A stretch of DNA of 64,000 nt, from the NCBI GenBank assembly GCA_036504235.1, contig DASXVN010000080.1:1-64000 (forward strand), read 5' to 3'. This document shows, piece by piece, positions 10,001-18,325 of the stretch. Position 1 is the stretch's first letter; the number at the start of each line of letters is the position of its first letter. Under the pieces are notes generated by a model. That model did not search any database and had not been told where the DNA came from. It saw nothing but the letters and a program-made list of their open reading frames with translations. The DNA is from Zipacnadum sp036504235 (GTDB lineage Bacteria > Armatimonadota > Zipacnadia > Zipacnadales > Zipacnadaceae). The translations under genes were made by a program, and so were the position numbers.

Positions 10001-11120
10001 GCACGATGACAAGGACGTGGACGTGACCGTGCGGATGGCCGCGCCGACCAAGCCGGCGTACGTATACTCCTATGGGGTGGACGGCGTCAAGCAGATGCCC
10101 TTCACCTGGGACAACGGCATGGCGGTCGTCAAGGTCAACATGCCGGCCAAGGAGGTCAAGGTGCTGGACGCCGAGGTCTTCAGCCCCGAATCCGCCGTGG
10201 AGCACTGGTGGGGCTACCAGCAGCGGATGTGGCACCAACTGGTCACGCCGACGCTGGACCTGACCCCCTACACCCAGGGCAAGTGGGCCGATCCCACGGA
10301 GGACCTGCGCTTCAACGCCAAGTTCACCAACGAGCCGCAGACCGGCACGGGCTGGACGGACGCGAGCTTCGCGGACAAGACCTGGCAGCCCTGTACGCTC
10401 GGCGTGCTCAACTTCGACGGCGCGACCCCGGGCAAGCCGGTGTGGGTTCGCCGCGACTTCACAGTGCCCGCGGCGTGGCTGAAGGACGGCGGCCAGACGC
10501 TGCTGCTGAGCGCCGCCTGGTCCGGCCCGCACTACCTCTCCCCCGCGCAGATGTACCTGAACGGGAAACTCATGCACGACTGGACGACCAATACCTACAA
10601 CGAATACGACGTGAGCGAGGCGCTGCTCCCCGGCAACAATGCCGTGTCCTTCACCTTCCGCGGCGAGACCGAGTATCAGGGCTTCTCCGGCAACGTGTGG
10701 CTGTACCACCGGGCCAAGCCGCTGGAGAGCGTAGACCTGCAGGCCACCTGGCAGGGCGTCAATGAGAAGGGCGAGGCCGTGACCGGCGCGCTGCCGGGCA
10801 AGGCGCACCTCAAGTTCCCGACGCGCACGATCATGATCCCGAAGGAATGGGAAGGCAAGTACCAGGTGCGCCTCTACATGATCGGCGCGCGCGAATCGGT
10901 GCTGGGCGCGTTTGTGAACGAGCGCCTGGTCCGCCGCCATCATCACCTGCTGGGCACCCGGGCCGACGTGGACATCACCAAGTTCCTCAAGTTCGGCCAG
11001 GAGAACACGCTGATGCTGGCCTATGGCAATGAGGCCAACGGGCCGGACGCGCGCCCCGAGGTCGTGCCGAACTGGGACTTGAGCACGCTCCGGCTGGACC
11101 TGTACCCGGTCCAGAAGTAG
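7074..11120 (+). CDS. Giant secreted beta-galactosidase-like protein, paralogue (1348 aa)
   Basis: Same architecture as the gene before it: signal peptide (MRNLTIALVVTLAWGLLAGAQA), the shared N-terminal domain, a barrel containing YLDRFDRYGWGCYG (compare YLDKFDRYGWSFWYG upstream), a candidate acidic site in WMHPSGELAHDEW (near 320), a jelly roll (LYLYWFPIS..., VYINGQKVGEIG), a GATase-like domain (IKAGGTYVTMPFTGRN) and two C-terminal jelly rolls ending FGQENTLMLAYG. The pair clearly arose by tandem duplication and then diverged, including in the presumed catalytic loop, so the two may have different substrates. The ATG lacks a close Shine-Dalgarno (AGGAG is about 17 bases upstream), so translation may partly depend on the upstream gene. 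Confidence 0.88.
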   Translation: MRNLTIALVVTLAWGLLAGAQADVTWTAGKSRVLPERPALRAYGRVQAVETSYQAPGNLPVSVTVFTCQGAQQAQTLIGKFLADLQLSAGVELEEVSMAGRRVPMVVTSAQAGFVGCVEGSVARVLACPQRANLATFVNSHPEMIRGAVRRADYPAYLDRFDRYGWGCYGMGGFNDFHGWRAQQQLNPVEDVDFMGQYKFRFEPWLDPTGFDNSDGIRSNSESEWFVKRAAADGLDVSFRVYGNPGGADWTERRFPEYAEQPASFMMSGWHGPSEFWKAQPHMTWYDPDIHRYMAVKTMQMLEEYVDAPTAMGWMHPSGELAHDEWYDIHDDYSPKAAANWRACLQAKGLSLAQVTKMYQRAKAFTAWSEVPIPEFATFAGLDQSVADLGGAWHYRLENTSTQAPAASWYDLPAEQKYAGVAGKWWESALDSNWQTMNMPGSDMVFKIFPATNTNASSWWRRDFTLSAAQKGTGKLYLYWFPISYGGIHTGEHRRFHQVYINGQKVGEIGTWGALEVSSALKVGKNEIALQLLGSLWDGRIYLSTGAPAVYPYLGADRNQLWALWKSWHKDVKFDDWKDILDGMRQTDPNRPIKFMAPIGMGADRWIQLATKYGGFGHFTGEGMWYFPWYKRYGWLYEVPGTSETAGPANNLADQFASFRRTFLAGLNAHDPVFLAQTYTRNPELRNFWITHDPVLKRMGKADIFGPQVLIYRSSKQEGELSSITPYPELGETTREIQSPWNWDIGRGTLQTLGQSYLYLDDNGVLDKKMQGFGLIVDGGNEALTPAVTQGLAEWIKAGGTYVTMPFTGRNTYEAPDVWPVRQLTGCEIGKLRRPGSGRVTFGAQQTVFRALAGKSFPDLGRSMDFQGGNHDLLGVELKPGPDCEVLATFENGTPAIVRHKLGKGTVLVLGTAFWRSSEDIQGLWWPQPIETDFVADLLAGVAFPAAACTSDDRLVWAQPYRTNNGLSASTTLVSWHDDKDVDVTVRMAAPTKPAYVYSYGVDGVKQMPFTWDNGMAVVKVNMPAKEVKVLDAEVFSPESAVEHWWGYQQRMWHQLVTPTLDLTPYTQGKWADPTEDLRFNAKFTNEPQTGTGWTDASFADKTWQPCTLGVLNFDGATPGKPVWVRRDFTVPAAWLKDGGQTLLLSAAWSGPHYLSPAQMYLNGKLMHDWTTNTYNEYDVSEALLPGNNAVSFTFRGETEYQGFSGNVWLYHRAKPLESVDLQATWQGVNEKGEAVTGALPGKAHLKFPTRTIMIPKEWEGKYQVRLYMIGARESVLGAFVNERLVRRHHHLLGTRADVDITKFLKFGQENTLMLAYGNEANGPDARPEVVPNWDLSTLRLDLYPVQK

Positions 11121-11131
11121 GGAGGCGAGCC

Positions 11132-11205
11132 TCACCCGCCTTCGCTAGAGCTACGGCGGGCAAGCCCCCCACCCCCCTCTCCTGGCAGGAGAGGGGGGAG
11201 TAGGA
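11132..11205. repeat. R2 hairpin repeat with adjoining TAGAGCTACGGCGGGC unit
   Basis: CCTCACCCGCCTTCGCTAGAGCTACGGCGGGCAAG is fused to CCCCCTCTCCTGGCAGGAGAGGGGGG. The first half resembles the degenerate CGACGTAGCTTTAGCGGAGTCGGG seen near 21872-21896. Confidence 0.7.
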
Positions 11206-11270
11206 CAAGGCCGCAAAAACGCCACGAGGGAGGCCCGCTTGCCTCCCTCGCTTACTTAAAGGAGAAGCGC

Positions 11271-13322
11271 ATGTTCTACGATCAGGAGGGACAGCGGCAG
11301 CGCCGCGATCTTTGGTATCAGACCACCCGGGAGCATGTCCGCGAGTGGGTGAACGCCGACGGGAGCGGGATTCTGCCGCAGTTTGATCCGCCCTACCGCG
11401 AGCCGATCTGGATTCTCCCCGCGCTCTATACCGGGTCGCAGGAGTACATTGACCTGGCTAACGCCATGGTGGCCAACGTCTTCGCCAGCGGCAAGGTCAA
11501 CTTGGACTCGACGCGCGAGCAGAGCGGGCGAGACTTTGGCATCTTCCAGTCCAACGCCCTGGCACACTCGCTGCATCGCTTTGGCGACCTGCTCACGCCC
11601 GCGGCGCGCGAGGTCATGGAGTACCACACCCGGATGGTCTTCCGCACCTACCAGGGCTCGGCGCAGTCGGACTTCAAGTTCCACGGCGCCAACGACAACA
11701 TGCCGATGCTGGCGACCAAGGGACTGATTTTCGGCGGCGAGGCGCTGGGCGATGAGGCGGCCTTCCGGCAAGGAGTCTGGAATCTCAACCAGTTCCGGCG
11801 GCTGCTGTCCCGCGGGGCCTGGGCCTCGGAGTTCAACTCCTCCACGTACCTGGCCGTGACACTGTCCGCCTCCGCCACTATGGCCACCTGGTCTCACGAC
11901 CCGGAAGTCCGCGCGCTGGCGACGGAAATCGAGCATCGCCTGTGGGCGGAGGTGCTGCTGCACTATCACCCCGGCACGTTGCGCCAGGCGGGGCCGCAAA
12001 GCCGCGCGTATTCCATCGACTTCGTAGGCCACAACCATGCGCTGCAACTGCTGCTGTGGACCGCCTTTGGCCCGGAGATCGTCGGCCGCGACATGATCGG
12101 CAGCTACTTCCATCCCGACGGCACCGAGGTCATCCACTTCGAGGGTAACTACGCGCAGAGCGTGGCCGAGTTCTGCGACATGCTGGACGCGGACCTGCAC
12201 CTGCCGGAGAACCTCGCGCCGCTGGCCACCAGCCGCCAGTACCCGGCGGTCCTGCGCGGGCGCACGGAGGCCATGGGGCGCTTCGACGGGCAGGCGGGAC
12301 CCTACCACACCGAGACCTACATGGAGGAGAGCTTCTCGCTGGGCACCGTGGACGCGCCGATGGGCGGCGGGGAGCAGACCGTCCAGCTCTACGCCACGTA
12401 TAAGCTCCGCCCGGAGGTCAAAAGCTTCCGCGACGCGGCGACGATCTTCCCCCGCTACTTCACCGCCGACGAGGAGCAGGGCGTCCGTGACGCCTCGAGC
12501 GACGGCGTCCACAGCGGCGAGCGGCACATTTCCAGCCGGGGCTGGTGCTATGCGATGCAGAAGGCCAACACCGGCCTGCTGCTGTGCACGCCCAATCTAG
12601 TCAACGCGCCGCCGCAGACCGACACGCTGAAGCTGGCGCTGATCTTCCCGGCGCACTACGGGCGGATCACCCGCTCGATCATGGGCGCCGGACCAGCGGT
12701 GGCGGGGGCGGTCGGCGAGAGCGCTGAGGTGGTTCCGGTGTCGGTGGAGGCCGGCGAGGTCTACGTCAACGTGGTGCCGCTGCTCCCGACGAATCTGCCC
12801 CGGCGGGCAGCCCTCCGCTGGCGCACGCTGAACCAGTACGAGATGCTGGAACTGGTGAACTACGAGGGCCCCGAGCGCGAGTTCACCCGCGCGCAGGCGG
12901 CTATGGTGCTCAACGGGCTGGTGATGACGGTGGCGGCGAGGGCAGACTGGGAGTCGCTGGAGGCCTTCCACGCGGCCCTGTCCGCGCCGGTCATCACGGA
13001 CTACCTGCTCTCCAACCACCGCTTCCTGCTCTACCAGCGGCCGGACGTGGAGTTTGAGGTGGTCATGACCACGGACCCGGTGGGCGTGCAGACCGAGGCG
13101 ATTGACGGGCGCACGGTGGAGCGGCCGATCTTCTACTCGAACCAACTGGACCCGGCGAGCCTACCCTTCGTGACCGGCCCGGTCGCCCGCAACTTCCCGC
13201 TCTTCCCCTGGGGAGAAAGCCTGGAGGCCTGGCCCTACCACGACAACCGCTGGCTGATCGGCTCCCGCGGGCTGCCCGAGGAGCCCAACTACAGCCACCG
13301 GGTGAGCGACGACAAGGACTGA
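11271..13322 (+). CDS. Unrecognised 683-aa protein, helical toroid-like N-terminus
   Basis: The ATG follows AAAGGAGAAGCGC, a clear start. There is no signal peptide. The first 330 residues are rich in amphipathic helices with regularly spaced aromatics and histidines (QSNALAHSLHRFGDLL, FVGHNHALQLLLW, SYFHPDGTEVIHFEGNY). This is the pattern of (alpha/alpha)6-toroid carbohydrate-active enzymes such as polysaccharide lyases or unsaturated glucuronyl hydrolases. Residues about 340-683 look like beta-sandwich (VVPVSVEAGEVYVNVVPLLP). I cannot assign it to a named family. It ends the first plus-strand cluster and is followed directly by a strong terminator. Confidence 0.82.
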   Translation: MFYDQEGQRQRRDLWYQTTREHVREWVNADGSGILPQFDPPYREPIWILPALYTGSQEYIDLANAMVANVFASGKVNLDSTREQSGRDFGIFQSNALAHSLHRFGDLLTPAAREVMEYHTRMVFRTYQGSAQSDFKFHGANDNMPMLATKGLIFGGEALGDEAAFRQGVWNLNQFRRLLSRGAWASEFNSSTYLAVTLSASATMATWSHDPEVRALATEIEHRLWAEVLLHYHPGTLRQAGPQSRAYSIDFVGHNHALQLLLWTAFGPEIVGRDMIGSYFHPDGTEVIHFEGNYAQSVAEFCDMLDADLHLPENLAPLATSRQYPAVLRGRTEAMGRFDGQAGPYHTETYMEESFSLGTVDAPMGGGEQTVQLYATYKLRPEVKSFRDAATIFPRYFTADEEQGVRDASSDGVHSGERHISSRGWCYAMQKANTGLLLCTPNLVNAPPQTDTLKLALIFPAHYGRITRSIMGAGPAVAGAVGESAEVVPVSVEAGEVYVNVVPLLPTNLPRRAALRWRTLNQYEMLELVNYEGPEREFTRAQAAMVLNGLVMTVAARADWESLEAFHAALSAPVITDYLLSNHRFLLYQRPDVEFEVVMTTDPVGVQTEAIDGRTVERPIFYSNQLDPASLPFVTGPVARNFPLFPWGESLEAWPYHDNRWLIGSRGLPEEPNYSHRVSDDKD

Positions 13323-13343
13323 CGTGGCACTCCGCAAAGAAAG

Positions 13344-13376
13344 AAGGCCCGGCGGCAGATGCCGTCGGGCCTTTTC
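13344..13376 (+). terminator. Rho-independent terminator, probably bidirectional
   Basis: AAGGCCCGGCGGC-AGAT-GCCGTCGGGCCTTTTC: an 11-12 bp GC stem flanked by A and T runs, 22 bases after the 683-aa gene's stop. Confidence 0.9.
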
Positions 13377-13400
13377 GTTTGCGGTCTGCGCCAGTTGTAC

Positions 13401-13451
13401 CTCACCCCCCAACCCCCTCTCCCGCGGGGGACCTTGGGAGAGGGGGAGTAA
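13401..13451. repeat. R2 hairpin repeat, long-loop variant
   Basis: CCTCACCCCCCAACCCCCTCTCCC, loop, GGGAGAGGGGGAGTAAC. Lies between a terminator and an R1 palindrome. Confidence 0.8.
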
Positions 13452-13468
13452 CCCAGGGAGGCCGCGCC

Positions 13469-13543
13469 TGTAGGGCGGGGGCTACGTCCCCCGCCGGCCG
13501 TAAGCAAAGGTTCCTCGGCGGGGGACGTAGCCCCCGCCCTACA
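13469..13543. repeat. R1 palindromic repeat, full copy
   Basis: Arms TGTAGGGCGGGGGCTACGTC and GACGTAGCCCCCGCCCTACA (about 13469-13500 and 13516-13543) are near-perfect inverted repeats. Located 16 bases past the stop of the minus-strand 949-aa gene. Confidence 0.9.
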
Positions 13544-13559
13544 AAAGGCACCGGCGCGC

Positions 13560-16409
13560 CTACTTCCCCAGCAGCCGCGCGATCGTCAGCTCCCACAGCC
13601 CCGGCCAGCCCTTCCAGGCCCAAACAGCGACCTCGCCCGGCTGCGGGTCGCCCTCCACTGTGCCACAGTAGAGGATGACCTTGCCCCGACCGAAAACGCC
13701 TTCCACCAGCACCGGCTCGGCGCCGGCCAGGGCCAGCGGCGTGGCGCCCTCGCGCAGCGTCACGCGGTGCCGCCAGTAGACGCGCGGATTGTCGGTCCAG
13801 GGCAGAGCGCCCAGGCCGGAGCCGCGCACCGGGTGGAGCAGTTGCGCCTCGCCGGCGAGCGCGTAGGTCTCGAACGGCCCGCCCAGCTTCACGGGCAGCA
13901 GGTCCTCCAGGTCGGTGCCGGTGCTGAGGGCGTTGCCCAGGGACAGCGAGCCGCCCAGGACCAGCAGGCGACCGCCGCCGCGCACGTACTGCGAGAGGGC
14001 GGCGCGGGCCGGCGCGGTGAGGTGCGTCGCGCCGACGTTGCAGAGGACTATCGCCCGGAAGGCGGCGAGTTCCTCGGCCTCCTCCGGGAAGCCGGCCGCC
14101 ACGTCGAGGCTCTCGACGGTCAGGCCGGCCTGCTTCAGGGGGGCGTCCAGCGGATAGTCCTGGAACCAAATGCCCTTCGCCCAGAGCACGCGATTGCCGG
14201 CGGCGATTTGGCCGCTCAGGTCGCCCAGATCAGGCAGGCGCAGCACTCGGGCGGGCACCGTGGGCCGGTACTGCATCTCGGAAGCCCCCTGGATGCCCGG
14301 GGTGTTGCCGCGCGGATCGTTGAACAGCTCTACGGTGTACGGCAGCTTGCCCGGCTGCAAGATCAGGTCAGTGATGAACCGACCCGAAGGCTCCGGGAAA
14401 ACCACGGGCTGGGCGGCGGTGCCCTCGGCGAGCTTTACGCCGCCATAGTCCACCACCTGGGCGCGCACGCGGGGGCTGTCGGCACCCGTGACGGGCGCAT
14501 CGGCCAGCGTCAGCGTATAGCGATCCCCGGCCTTGCCGAGGGCCGCCTGGACCGCACTCTGCCGGTCAGCATACTCCACCTCGCCCAACGACACCGCGGC
14601 CAGCCAGGCGCTGGTCTCCCAGGAGCCGCCGGGGGGGAGCGTGAGGCGCAGGTAATTCCAGGCCAGCGAGCGCGAGCGCGGATCAAGGGCGCCGTCCTGC
14701 GCCGCGGTCACGTCGAAGACGCAGACCAGCGAGGACTTCTCGGTGGAGGCGGCCATCCAACCGGCGGCGAGGTTGCGGGTGCTCGCCGGCGCGGTGTCGG
14801 CGGTCAGGAGGCCATTCTCGCCGTAGGTCGCCAGGCGGCGGACCCCCGCGTCGGCGGCGCAGACGGTGCTCACCGCCGGATTAGGCAGGCGCGGACCGGC
14901 GGCGGTATTGGTCAGCCGCCAGGTCACGTGCACCGCGCGGTCGGACTTCCCCAGTGTAAAGATCTGCTCGATCTTCACGCCGTCCAGGAAGGGCGCGGCG
15001 GGACCGCCCGTGACCGTGTGGCTGAAGGTGACCTGCGTTCCCTCCGCCGCGACCTCGGTGCGGAAGGGCGCGCTCCAGTCGATCGGCACCGGCTGGTCAG
15101 GGAAGGTGAGCGCCAGGAGGTTGCCCTTCCAGGTGGCGCCGGATTGCTTGTCGGTCAGTTCGATCACGCGGCCGCCGCCCACCGGCGAGAGCACCGCCTT
15201 GACGAAAGGATTCTCGAGCGTCACCGGGTCGGCAGAGCGCGTCTCCCCCGCCGGTGCGGTCTGCGTGACGCGACCGGGCGGGGGTGGATACTGAGCCATG
15301 GTCGCTCTGATCGCGGCGGCCTCCGCGGACGAGACCTGCTTGAAGGAGAGATCATCGAAGAACACCCGGCCCTTCACGAATACGCCGGGGTTGAGGTACT
15401 TGTGCGCGGGGTTGTCGGCGCGCACGAGGTAGTGAATCTGCCGCCACTCGTCGGGCGAGACCAGGAACTCGCCGCCGGAGGTGGCGAAGGAGTCGCCGTA
15501 GTCGCCGCCGGTCAGCAGCCAGAGCGAGGCCAGGCCGGCGCCCTTAACCCAGGCGGAGAAGTCATACCAGGCGTCGGGGGTCACGGGGAAGCCGGGCAGC
15601 CAGCGGAAGCCGGCGGTCGCCGCGGAGCCGCCGCCGGTGGTGACCATCAGCGCTTGTTTGCCGGAATGCACGCGGCTGGGCGCGCTGGTGATCGTCTTGC
15701 TGGCGTCAGCGCCCCAGCCCATCCAGCCGGGGCCTTGAAAGTAGGAACTCTCCGCGCCGACGGTCGAACGCGGGACATAGCTCTCCCAGCCGCCGTCGGG
15801 CAGCAGCTCCTTGCCGTCGGGCTTGATCTCCGGCGAGACGCCGAGGTCCACGATGCTCAGGCCCGCCAACGTCGTGGCCGGACCCGAGAGAGCCAGCGTG
15901 ATCGCCTCAGTCTCCGGCGCGGTGGTGAAGCCTAGCTCCATCGGCGAGAGGTCGGCGATAGTCGGATTCTGCTGCCAGATCTGGTTGAAGCCGGGCAACT
16001 CCTGGTCGCCGCGATACTGGTGGACGACGCAGTAGAGCGGACCGCCCGCCGCCTTGCGAAAGGCGAAGCGGAAGCGCAGGCGGTGATTGCCGCCGACGGT
16101 GACGCGCGGGCTGACGGCCCCGCCGGGGCCGTAGGTCAGCAGGGAGCCGCGCGTGGCGTCCGCCTGCGCGGCCTGCACCGGCCCGGTCACCTGCCAGCCG
16201 TCCAGGCCCTTATCTCCCTGGCCCCAATGGGCGGTGTACAAGGCGGTCTCCTGGGCCTGAAGAGCGGTACAGAAGAGCAGGAGGAGGGATAGGGCTAAGA
16301 GGCAGCGGACGCCTGGCCTCACCCCCCGCCCCCTCTCCTGGCAGGAGAGGGGGGGAACGGCAAAGGCAACTGTAACGGCACTCGCTGCATCTACCTCAAA
16401 TCGCGCCAT
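13560..16409 (-). CDS. Secreted CBM / mutarotase-like / GATase-like protein (949 aa)
   Basis: Last gene of a coupled operon. Its ATG at 16409 lies 2 bases past the upstream stop, and GGAGGGG sits 5-6 bases before it. The N-terminus is odd. Codons about 14-31 are an in-frame copy of the R2 repeat (reading VPPLSCQERGRGV) and precede the hydrophobic core CLLALSLLLLF. A GTG at 16322 inside the repeat, itself preceded by AGGAGAGGGGG, would give a normal signal peptide (920 aa). After the signal come jelly-roll or CBM-like modules (to about 330), a galactose-mutarotase-like beta-sandwich (about 360-640, FTLGKSDRAVHVTWRL) and a C-terminal GATase-like domain (about 720-949: YVRGGGRLLVLGGSLSLG, FGRGKVILYCGT). 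That domain has no nucleophile cysteine. It is probably a glycan-binding or structural partner of the neighbouring glycosidase; no enzyme activity is evident. Confidence 0.85.
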   Translation of the reverse strand: MARFEVDAASAVTVAFAVPPLSCQERGRGVRPGVRCLLALSLLLLFCTALQAQETALYTAHWGQGDKGLDGWQVTGPVQAAQADATRGSLLTYGPGGAVSPRVTVGGNHRLRFRFAFRKAAGGPLYCVVHQYRGDQELPGFNQIWQQNPTIADLSPMELGFTTAPETEAITLALSGPATTLAGLSIVDLGVSPEIKPDGKELLPDGGWESYVPRSTVGAESSYFQGPGWMGWGADASKTITSAPSRVHSGKQALMVTTGGGSAATAGFRWLPGFPVTPDAWYDFSAWVKGAGLASLWLLTGGDYGDSFATSGGEFLVSPDEWRQIHYLVRADNPAHKYLNPGVFVKGRVFFDDLSFKQVSSAEAAAIRATMAQYPPPPGRVTQTAPAGETRSADPVTLENPFVKAVLSPVGGGRVIELTDKQSGATWKGNLLALTFPDQPVPIDWSAPFRTEVAAEGTQVTFSHTVTGGPAAPFLDGVKIEQIFTLGKSDRAVHVTWRLTNTAAGPRLPNPAVSTVCAADAGVRRLATYGENGLLTADTAPASTRNLAAGWMAASTEKSSLVCVFDVTAAQDGALDPRSRSLAWNYLRLTLPPGGSWETSAWLAAVSLGEVEYADRQSAVQAALGKAGDRYTLTLADAPVTGADSPRVRAQVVDYGGVKLAEGTAAQPVVFPEPSGRFITDLILQPGKLPYTVELFNDPRGNTPGIQGASEMQYRPTVPARVLRLPDLGDLSGQIAAGNRVLWAKGIWFQDYPLDAPLKQAGLTVESLDVAAGFPEEAEELAAFRAIVLCNVGATHLTAPARAALSQYVRGGGRLLVLGGSLSLGNALSTGTDLEDLLPVKLGGPFETYALAGEAQLLHPVRGSGLGALPWTDNPRVYWRHRVTLREGATPLALAGAEPVLVEGVFGRGKVILYCGTVEGDPQPGEVAVWAWKGWPGLWELTIARLLGK
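16314..16370 (-). repeat. R2 repeat embedded in a reading frame
   Basis: Read on the minus strand this is GTTGCCTTTGCCGTTCCCCC...TCCTGCCAGGAGAGGGGGCG...GTGAGGCCAGG, nearly identical to the intergenic copy at 42715-42772. It lies in frame within the start of the 949-aa secreted protein. Confidence 0.9.
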
Positions 16410-16411
16410 AG

Positions 16412-18325
16412 TTACCCCTCCAACTTGAAGACCAGCATCGTGTGGAAGAGGAAGGGTGGCACTTGCACCGTGGCCTTGGTCCCCTCCTGTTTCGCTTCCA
16501 GGCGCACCTGCGTGGGGCCGAAGCGGGCGAAGGCGCCCTCGGTGTGGATATACTTGCCGTCCTTGACCTCGTACTTCACGGCGGGGCCGTCGTTGTCGGC
16601 CCGATAGCTGCGCATCTGCATCGCGTCTACCGAGACCAGGCGCTTGCCGGCGGGCAGCGTCAGCGTCACCGTGGCGGTGGCAGCCGGCGGGTCGGGCACC
16701 CGGAAGATGTCCACCGTCTCGGTCTCCGGCACGTTGACCAGGTGCATAATCAGGTCCTCGCCGCCCGGTTGGACGCGGCGGTAGACACTCTTCTCCCACC
16801 AGACGGGGCGGGAGGTCTCTACGGCAAAGAGCGCCTGCGGGTCCTTGATGACCCGGACGTCGCGCCCCCAGAGCAGGGCCGAGTAGCGGGCCATGAACTG
16901 CGTGCCCGCGTAGAGGCTGAAGTTGGGGTTGGCGGTCGTGTGCATCTGCGTGGCCAGGTACAGGGCGCTGAGGTGGTTGCCGGCGACCCAGTACTCGCGG
17001 GCGGCGATCACCTTGGGACCCTTGTCGCCGGAGCCGTCGCGGCCCCAGGTGTAGCCGGCGGTGACCGGCGAGCCCAGCGCCTGGGTGATGGTGTCGCGCT
17101 GCTCGGCGTAGCGGTCGTAGCAGCGGCGCCAGTTGTTGAACTCGGTGCCGGGCTCCTCGTGGCCCCGAAACTCGCAAAGCATGGCGGAGTTGGGCATGCG
17201 AAAGGCGCTCTCCATGGTCGGCACGCCGCCGCCGTTGCCGAAGCTGCTCCAGAAGGGCAGGTGGTAGAAGCTCACGTCGCCGTTGATCCAGATGGCGAAG
17301 TGGGGATACTTCTCGCGCACCGTGTCGGTGAACAGCTTATAGTTGCGAGCGGAAATCTGGTCGGGGTCCTTCCCGTGCGGCGCGGGCTGGCCGTCATAGG
17401 AGAAGCCCGGGAACAGGTTGATGCCGCCGCAGTCCCAGAACAAGCCGTCCCAGCCGAACATCTTCACGGAGTCAATGGCGTTCTGCGCGCCCCACTTGAC
17501 CATCGCCGGATCGTAGGAGTTCAGCAGCACGTAGCCCTGCGCGGCGGTGGCGGGATCAGAGGGGGACTTGGCCAGGTTCAGCGCCGAGCCGCTGACCTGG
17601 GGCATGCCCTGGCGATTGCGGGAGACCCACTCGGGGTGCTTGCGCGCCCACTCGACGCCCGCGACACCGTTGCTGAAGGAGTTGTCGTAGAAGGTGCAGT
17701 GCAGGCCGGAACCGTGGCAGGTCTTGACGCGCTCCTGGATGGTCTGCTTGTTCATCTTGTAGCCGCCCTGGCCGGAGTACCAGTCGTCATAGGCGGGAGC
17801 GTTCTCCGTGTAGTCGCCGGGCGCCCAGGCGAACCAGTGCTCCAGGTTGGTGTAGGTGACGAAGGGCCACTCGTCGCCCTGGGCCCAGTCCCACAGGTTG
17901 GCGATGATGACCTGGTCCATCCAATCGCTGTTGACGCCGAAGAACTGGCGACCGGTATCCACCAGCTTGCCGTCCACCCAGGCCTCCACGCGAATTTCGT
18001 GACCCCATTTCGACTCCGGCTTGCCCCAGGCGACCTGGGTGTCCAGCTTGCCGCCGGCGGGCACGACCACGGTCTGGTCGGGCAGGGCGCGAGACTTGTC
18101 CACGTCCCAGAGCAGCGTGCTCTTCAGGGTGAAGGTCTGGGGCGCAGCCAGGGGATTGTTCAGCCGCACCAGGGCCGAGCCCGCCTCGCCGTCGTCGTAG
18201 ACGATCTTGGAGGGCCGCACCGTGAGAATCTCCAGCCTTGGCGCCGGCTCCGCCGCGAGCACCGCGACCGGCAGCAGGGCGAGCAGCATTCCAACGATTC
18301 CGAGCATCCGTAGAGTTTTGTACAT
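16412..18325 (-). CDS. Secreted TIM-barrel glycosidase-like protein (637 aa)
   Basis: Signal peptide MYKTLRMLGIVGMLLALLPVAVLA; the ATG overlaps the upstream stop (TAATG) and follows GGAAGGTGG. Residues about 30-150 are an Ig-like domain (EILTVRPSKIVYDDGE...). About 155-480 form a (beta/alpha)8 barrel whose best catalytic candidate is the Asp in WDGLFWDCGG (residue about 298), placed like the strand-4 nucleophile of clan GH-D/GH31/GH66-type enzymes. A C-terminal beta domain ends VPPFLFHTMLVFKLEG. The same closing strand, Ig domain and barrel occur in the 783- and 788-aa proteins at 47739 and 50141, which add an N-terminal module missing here. Secreted endo- or exo-glycosidase is the likely role; the CAZy family is uncertain. 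Confidence 0.87.
   Translation of the reverse strand: MYKTLRMLGIVGMLLALLPVAVLAAEPAPRLEILTVRPSKIVYDDGEAGSALVRLNNPLAAPQTFTLKSTLLWDVDKSRALPDQTVVVPAGGKLDTQVAWGKPESKWGHEIRVEAWVDGKLVDTGRQFFGVNSDWMDQVIIANLWDWAQGDEWPFVTYTNLEHWFAWAPGDYTENAPAYDDWYSGQGGYKMNKQTIQERVKTCHGSGLHCTFYDNSFSNGVAGVEWARKHPEWVSRNRQGMPQVSGSALNLAKSPSDPATAAQGYVLLNSYDPAMVKWGAQNAIDSVKMFGWDGLFWDCGGINLFPGFSYDGQPAPHGKDPDQISARNYKLFTDTVREKYPHFAIWINGDVSFYHLPFWSSFGNGGGVPTMESAFRMPNSAMLCEFRGHEEPGTEFNNWRRCYDRYAEQRDTITQALGSPVTAGYTWGRDGSGDKGPKVIAAREYWVAGNHLSALYLATQMHTTANPNFSLYAGTQFMARYSALLWGRDVRVIKDPQALFAVETSRPVWWEKSVYRRVQPGGEDLIMHLVNVPETETVDIFRVPDPPAATATVTLTLPAGKRLVSVDAMQMRSYRADNDGPAVKYEVKDGKYIHTEGAFARFGPTQVRLEAKQEGTKATVQVPPFLFHTMLVFKLEG

Noticed and set aside
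16410..17177. N-terminal extension of the 949-aa gene back to 17177
   Set aside because: It overlaps the glycosidase gene in another frame, translates to Arg/Gly/Pro-rich shadow sequence, and a good RBS with ATG exists at 16409.
16442..18313. 623-aa plus-strand open frame
   Set aside because: Antisense to the barrel glycosidase gene, low-complexity Gly/Ala/Val translation, no RBS.
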